Assembly (NCBI GenBank): GCA_032622095.1
Contig: CP136061.1
Coordinates: forward strand, 46,817,797 to 46,881,796
Source of the DNA: Siphonodentalium dalli
Taxonomy: Eukaryota > Mollusca > Scaphopoda > Gadilida > Siphonodentaliidae
DNA length: 64,000 nt
Direction of reading: 5' to 3'
The notes under the pieces were generated by a model. That model was not told the origin of the DNA. It worked only from the letters and a program-made list of their open reading frames with translations, and did no database searches. Made by a program: the position numbers and the translations under genes. Below are positions 58,588 through 64,000 of the stretch, piece after piece (position 1 is the stretch's first letter; each line of letters starts with the position of its first letter).

Positions 58588-58972
58588 CTGGCAGAATAAA
58601 GCAAAAAGTGTTTAATAATATGGTTATAAAACATCTAAAATTAATGACTTTGAAGGGTGGCTTCCTCGACTCAAATATTTATTACACCCAAAGACGAGAA
58701 AATAATAATTTAGGAGTGTTAAATCAGACAGGTTATCTTTAAGAAACTATTAGCTATCTAGACTATTCCCAGTCTCCTTAAAATGCCGACGAAAATTTTA
58801 CAATATTTTCATCTCTGGAAATCTCATTCATAATCAGTTATTGAATTGATGGGATTCCCTACATTTCATTGGAGAGTGGCAAACCACATGCATGATTTCA
58901 TTGGTTTATGGCATAACTGAACACTTCACTGATCAGAGGTCAATGATGTGTTGATAAGTTTCCCATGCATTG

Positions 58973-59217
58973 TTAACCCTTTGAGTGCCAGGTCGATTTT
59001 TGTATCAACCCATATACCCTGTGCCAATGCATTCTCTTATATATGCGAGTCGACCATAGGTCGCCTCGCATATATAAGAGAATGCATTGGCCTAACATTT
59101 TTTTTGTTTTTTTTAAATTGTTTTTACAATTTTAATAATTTATTCTTATATTCTTTATTAGACTTATTTTGTAGGTTTAGGGCCGATGTGATCGGCCCCT
59201 GGCACTCAAAGGGTTAA
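58973..59217. mobile_element. TTAA MITE, third end-type, one palindrome
   Basis: TTAA-CCCTTTGAGTGCCAGG start, CCTGGCACTCAAAGGG-TTAA end, one copy of the same 66-bp palindrome as group B. In a dynein intron. Confidence 0.92.
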
Positions 59218-59630
59218 GCTCAACTATTGTTGTAAAACTGAATACAGACAATATATCCACAACTCATTTTACTCATCGCAATATAGGACATCTTCGAGTT
59301 ATTATCAGTCAACGATATTCGTGACTGATTATTCTTTCGCATCTTGTTGTAATTATAACTCACAAACATTTACTACGCCAGGAATGCACTCCATATTTGG
59401 AAATGGTTTATTACGTCATGTTGGGATTGCCATTGTAGAAATGAAATTTAGTGGACACTTCTAGAGACGTATATCCATTAGGATTATTGTTGTATTATTA
59501 AAGAGACTGGTCTATTCCATGTCTGAAATCATGTTGGAATATACAATATATGCTTGTCTCAAAAATAAATTTTGTTAACAACCCAATACTTAGTATATTG
59601 GTGAACATTAAATATTTAAAAAATAATTAC

Positions 59631-59843
59631 CTTTTTCCAGTTTTCCGGGACCCTGGCATCAAACATGTTATCGAGCGCATCTTTGAGATTCTCGCTCATA
59701 ATGATCGTTCCATCGATCGCAAGCTTCAGATCGTTCAGCGTGCTCCTCACAAGTGTTATCACCCTCTGAATCCTGTCGATTTCCTGACGCAGGAAGATGT
59801 TGATTGGCTGGAGACTTCCCATCTTTCTCAGTCTCTCTTTGAC
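59631..59843 (-). CDS. Dynein heavy chain exon
   Basis: 213 bp = 71 codons, phase 0 both ends, acceptor TCTGATTCAG, donor GTAATT. Reads [20 protein letters not shown], then [20 protein letters not shown] and [20 protein letters not shown]. These helices after AAA6 are near invariant in DNAH5/DNAH8. Confidence 0.97.
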
Positions 59844-59863
59844 CTGAATCAGATATTATTACA

Positions 59864-60254
59864 TTAACCCTTTACCCAACAGAAGGGCCCTGTGCCAATG
59901 CATTCTCTTATATATGCGAGTCGACCATAGGTCGCCTCGCATATATAAGAGAATGCATTGGCTTAACACATTAACAATTATAAAATTGTTAAAGAATGTA
60001 AGAAAAAATGGTAAAAAGTGTTAAAAAAAAGATTTTTTCTAGGCCAATGCATTCTCTTATATATGCGAGGCGACCTATGGTCGACTCGCATATATAAGAG
60101 AATGCATTGGCACAGGGCATAACTGTAACTATCACAATGTGGTCAAGGAGCTGGTTCCAATGATATCCATATTTATATGGTTCTATTGAGACAGACCGAA
60201 GATATTTTAGGCTGTTGAAGCTTTATTTGGCCGGTTTGTTGGGTAAAGGGTTAA
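59864..60254. mobile_element. Group B MITE, copy 5, next to a dynein exon
   Basis: TTAA both ends, CCCTTTACCCAACA ends, two palindromes. Its end is 20 bases from the 3' splice site of the 59631-59843 exon. Confidence 0.94.
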
Positions 60255-60330
60255 AGATGGTTTAACAAATCTAAAAATAGCCCCTAAAACTGTTCTGCAG
60301 ATATGATAAGACAGGTGTCCTTGATACATA

Positions 60331-60497
60331 TGTGTTATATACACAATGTGTTTGTATCGATTCATGTATTGCGACTCGGCTAGTTTTCATGGCCATATAG
60401 CGACGAGGTGACTTGGTCGGCGAGTCGCTATATGGCCACGAAAACTAGCCGAGTCGCGATACATGAATCGTTACAAACACATTGTGTATATAACACA
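60331..60497. repeat. 167-bp near-perfect palindrome
   Basis: Arms start TGTGTTATATACACAATGTG and end with its reverse complement, with a ~19-base loop around GAGGTGACTTGGTCGG. Single copy in the window. Confidence 0.9.
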
Positions 60498-61159
60498 TTT
60501 ATCTACCATTGGTGTGACAGAATCCACGGCACAAATTACATTTTAGGAGTTTCTTAAATGCCAAAATTGTTGAATTTGTGCCTGACGATTAGCTTTCTTG
60601 AATAAATTCTCCGAACCTGCAAAGGTTGCTGTGTCACGCGATTACCTCGCTTTGCTAAATTCTCCCAACCTGTAAGTTCACGCGAATATGCCTAACGGAA
60701 ATTGAATTCAATGGACAAAATCTCTTACACCTGCATGTTTTATATAATTTATATTAAATACTTAACAAATACATATTAGTTACTTTGTGATATGTCATAC
60801 CCTAACACCCATGATGATAGGCAATCAAATAATGTTAAAACCTAGGAACTATTTGTTTATAGTATGCAAGAATATACGTTGGAATGTCGTTTTGATTTTT
60901 CACGCGATTGATGTGACATCAGTTCATTCATGTTTTTGAACCAGTCAACGACGTCACGAGCGCCTTGTATTGCAACTGCAGTAACGATACGGATGTTTTT
61001 ATCGCCAATTCGTTATCGCCAATTGTATCAGGGAATTTCATAGGAAATGGTAGATAAATATCTATTATTTTATTGCATACAAAGGCGTTCAGATGGCTGC
61101 GATGTGTCTGTTACATTGTGTCCATTATTATAATCAATAAATTTGAAAAATGATCAAGG

Positions 61160-61204
61160 AAATATGGGTTGATACAAAAATCGGGCTTGGCACTGAAAGG
61201 GTTA
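61160..61204. mobile_element. Solo end of a TTAA MITE
   Basis: TTGATACAAAAATCGGGC, then TTGGCACTGAAAGGG-TTAA, the reverse complement of the left end of the 61768 element. No matching left end found. Confidence 0.6.
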
Positions 61205-61767
61205 ACTCATACAATGGAGAGATTCTACTTTCAACTAGGGTTGCCACGACTATGAGTTTTCAGAATCGACTGTTATAATCGACAGTTAGTCGATTAATCG
61301 TTCATATATGCGGCATATATTACACCCAGGTAAACAAGTGATAAAGGCGAAATTACAATGACTACTTTACATCCAGTCTGAACATAGTTATAAACTGTCA
61401 GTCAGCAGTCTTGTCATTCTGAGGCCCCTGCCTGTCATCGGCCACCTAAACTCAATTTGCACAGCCGGTAAACGCCCTCCTTGTTGCTATTCCCAGATGA
61501 GAAATTTTTATAATATCTGTCCAGTCAATCAACCTGCTTCCATTTTTTAGTAAATATAAGTAGTGAATGTTGATTTTGTTGCGTTCCATTGAGTATGGAT
61601 GCCAGTTGGTCTGTCAGTTGGTTCCACACAAAATGTCAGACCAACTTGGAATAAAATATGTTTACATCAAAATCCACATCCATTTCTTACATCAAACTTA
61701 TTAGCTGCAATTATTAATCTGAAACGCTGCGTTATAACGCAATGTACGCACCAGTGTGAACTAGTGT

Positions 61768-62204
61768 TTAACCCTTTCAGTGCCAAGTCCGATTTTTGTA
61801 TCAACCCATATACCTGTGCCAATGCATTCTCTTATATATGCGAGTCGACCATACGTCGCCTCGCATATATAAGAGAATGCATTGGCCTAACAATTTTTCA
61901 TCATTTGTTATTATTTTTTACAATTTTAATAATTTGTTCTTATATTCTTTAAGACTTATTTTGTAGGTTTAGTGCCAGGGAATCTTACGTTTTTCATGGG
62001 CATCAAAATTATTACTATGAATACTTGGTGATAGTTTTGAGTTATAACATTCGCTATAGCATGCTTAAGCATACCCAAAAAAAATTCAACCCAAAAAAAT
62101 CTAACAAACAAACAAACAAAAATTTAATTTTTTTTTTTTAGGGCCGATTTTACAGACCGTAAATTAGGGCCGATGAGATCGGCCCCTGGCACTGAAAGGG
62201 TTAA
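61768..62204. mobile_element. TTAA MITE, third end-type, longer form
   Basis: TTAA-CCCTTTCAGTGCCAAGTC start, CCTGGCACTGAAAGGG-TTAA end, one shared palindrome at 61817-61886 and an extended interior. Confidence 0.92.
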
Positions 62205-62499
62205 CACAGACAGCGTATCATGTCAACACAAAGGACACAACGGATTTGTCTGAACGCTACTTAACTGGATTTCTTTATGACATCACTTGCATCAGATGCC
62301 CTCCAATAAATAGGACTTAAATTCTTCTGTACTTATATATTATGTTACATAAATTCATTTATCCTGGACACCCCTCCAGATGAATAATAGACCATTCCGA
62401 TGTAAATTTTTATAACTGCATGGGAGAATTCATTTAGTAAAGAAAGGGATAACTAAGCTGAGATCGGAGATCTGACACATATGATGCTGTAACACTTAC

Positions 62500-62656
62500 C
62501 TCATGAGGAATGAAATCTGTGGGTAACTTATCCAACATGTCGTCAGCCAGATGATAGACAACACTCTCCCTGGTTTCACCACTGCCGCCACCAGAGTCCT
62601 TTGGCTGTATGTTGACTATGCCTGATAACATTTCATTGGCTGTGTTAGTCTGGTAT
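62500..62656 (-). CDS. Dynein heavy chain exon
   Basis: 157 bp; acceptor TTATCTCTGCAG, donor GTAAGT. Its first base completes a Thr codon; then YQTNTANEMLSGIVNIQPKD, SGGGSGETRESVVYHLADDM and LPTDFIPHE. The IQPKDS(G)3 loop and YQTNTANE motif are typical of the DNAH5/DNAH8 pair. Confidence 0.97.
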
Positions 62657-62813
62657 CTGCAGAGATAATAATGTATATGGTACAGTAATAATGAGGGGTA
62701 AAGAATGGGTGGTTAATTGATTACCATATATTCATTCATCTGTCTGGATGTTAAATATGTTAGCTGAAATTTCATGGCTGTGTTAGGATGTTAAATATGT
62801 TAGCTGACATTTC

Positions 62814-63061
62814 ATTGAGCTTCCTGAAAGTTTTTAAAAACGATGTGCCAATGCATTCTCCTATATATGCGAGTCTCCAATTGAGAGCCTCGCATATATA
62901 AGAGAATACATTGGTCAAATAATATTTACATTGTCCTTGTAAGTCAGTGCATTCTCTTATATATGCGAGGCTCCCTGTTGGAAACTCGCATATATAAGAC
63001 AATGCACTGGCACAAGATCTTTAATGCTGCATCAGCGCGGCTCTGGTCATGAACAGGTTAA
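62814..63061. mobile_element. Group C MITE, inverted, in a dynein intron
   Basis: Two palindromes, ends eroded (GAGCTTCCTGAAAG left, GGTCATGAACAGG-TTAA right). Confidence 0.85.
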
Positions 63062-63280
63062 ACAAAATAACGTTTGAATGACATAAACCCATGTGAAAGA
63101 AGACAATAGATTAGAAGAAATGTAAAGATGAGATAACCAGAAACAACTGTTTCCCCCAAGATAGATGATGGCGGTATGAAATCGGATCAAACGGTAGCTG
63201 ATCCGACTGCCCGGAAATAATTGATATTATGTTGTGGTATTTTGGGATGATAAACAATGTCGTATAGTAAATATACTTAC

Positions 63281-63392
63281 GTGATGTCGGCATTGGAATG
63301 AAGTCCGAAGCATTCGGGTGAGTCTGTGATTGGAAGTGTTTCGATACTTGATCTATAGTCATCAACAGATTTACATTTGGGAATCTTGTAAC
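63281..63392 (-). CDS. Dynein heavy chain exon (most upstream in window)
   Basis: 112 bp; acceptor GATCTATTTTAG, donor GTAAGT. Reads [20 protein letters not shown] then [16 protein letters not shown], the FGLH.NADI motif at the AAA6 lid / C-terminal domain border. The gene continues past the window; its next exon upstream must end in phase 1. Confidence 0.95.
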
Positions 63393-63654
63393 CTAAAATA
63401 GATCAAATGAATAGAAATTATTAAATATGATCTATATATTCTAGGTGATAGTTACAATCACACTATTTATATATAAATTAACTTTACCTAAATCACAAAG
63501 TGAACTCACTTCCAAATATATATTCAAGGTTAGGACTTTAAGAAGAAAGAGAAACAATTGCTTCACAAATTTCAGACATAAATTGGACCAATGAATGGAC
63601 AGACACACAGACGGATGGACAGAGGACCGATGCATGTAATCGAGTATACCTCTA

Positions 63655-64000
63655 GCGGGCAAGCATACCAAATTTACCCTCTGGGGACCTCATTCTTCTT
63701 AGGCCTCATCTTCTGGGAAGTACTATAGTCTCAAATTAACAACAATTTTAGTCATTTTTTCCCCTTCTGTTCAGTTAATTCCTATATCACCTTGTTTGCA
63801 GAAGATAAAATGCATAATCAAGGTGACTATATATGATGGGTGAACATCATCAACTTCAACTGGGGAACTTCAATCTGATCCTAGGTCTCCCATAGAATTT
63901 GAGGTTCCCAGAGTGTGAATTTAGTGATGCTAGCCCACTGTCACTGACTGTGTGGGTAGCTTTACTAAATTTACCCTCTAGGCACCTCGTTCTGCAAATG
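63655..64000. mobile_element. Group A MITE, cut by the window edge
   Basis: Right arm of the first hairpin, the middle, and the second hairpin to TTCTGCAAATG at 64000. First hairpin incomplete. Confidence 0.85.

Overview
This is a eukaryotic, almost certainly marine-invertebrate genomic window: AT-rich, split genes with GT-AG introns, an axonemal dynein heavy chain gene, interstitial TTAGGG repeats and a very high load of short transposons. A mollusc or other lophotrochozoan is my guess (low confidence), based on the dispersed repeats that carry Prosite-like TCTG/TCCG tracts followed by 'gttatggccctt'-type text. No bacterial-style operons, RNA operons or CRISPR arrays are present.

Genes. Two host genes can be supported by splice sites and phase bookkeeping. 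(1) On the minus strand, six exons between 63392 and 56402 encode the last ~339 residues of an outer-arm axonemal dynein heavy chain (DNAH5/DNAH8 type); the rest of the gene lies beyond the right edge. (2) On the plus strand, four consecutive exons (29544-29636, 33011-33127, 34439-34480, 37707-37858), plus a possible fifth at 23816-23852, are all phase compatible and end in an Asn/Ser/Gly-rich C-terminus; I do not recognise the protein. The two genes converge, with ~18.5 kb of repeat-filled intergenic DNA between their stop codons.

Layout. 1-1533: 20/21-bp minisatellite with a short inverted copy. 1580-6940: unique AT-rich DNA with direct repeats, hairpins and a pair of inverted GC-rich minisatellites. 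6943-14616: two 5'-truncated LINE 3' ends, the second split by a 6.27-kb LTR retroelement (8073-14345) whose 350-bp LTRs differ at one base; it carries a Gag-like frame and no polymerase. 14.9-29.5 kb: dispersed repeats, telomere-like repeat, minisatellites. 29.5-37.9 kb: the plus-strand gene with MITEs placed at or beside exon ends, and a 332-bp tandem repeat carrying tRNA-like SINE heads. 38-56 kb: nested MITEs, a 1.5-kb TTAA-flanked element with internal satellites. 56.4-64 kb: dynein gene, with repeats in every intron.

Transposon system. At least three fold-back MITE groups dominate. Group A has CAAGCCTTG-type ends and 8-bp target duplications (hAT-like), about 13 copies. Group B/C has several different CCCTTT... 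ends, always flanked by TTAA (piggyBac-like), but shares one palindromic cassette. Group D is a near-perfect palindrome flanked by TA with CAGTAATGCCC ends (Tc1/mariner-like). Insertions into each other give a readable relative chronology. The most interesting points are a group-A insertion that duplicates a 5' splice site, a minisatellite that repeats a 3' splice site, the shared palindromic cassette, and the young polymerase-less LTR element.
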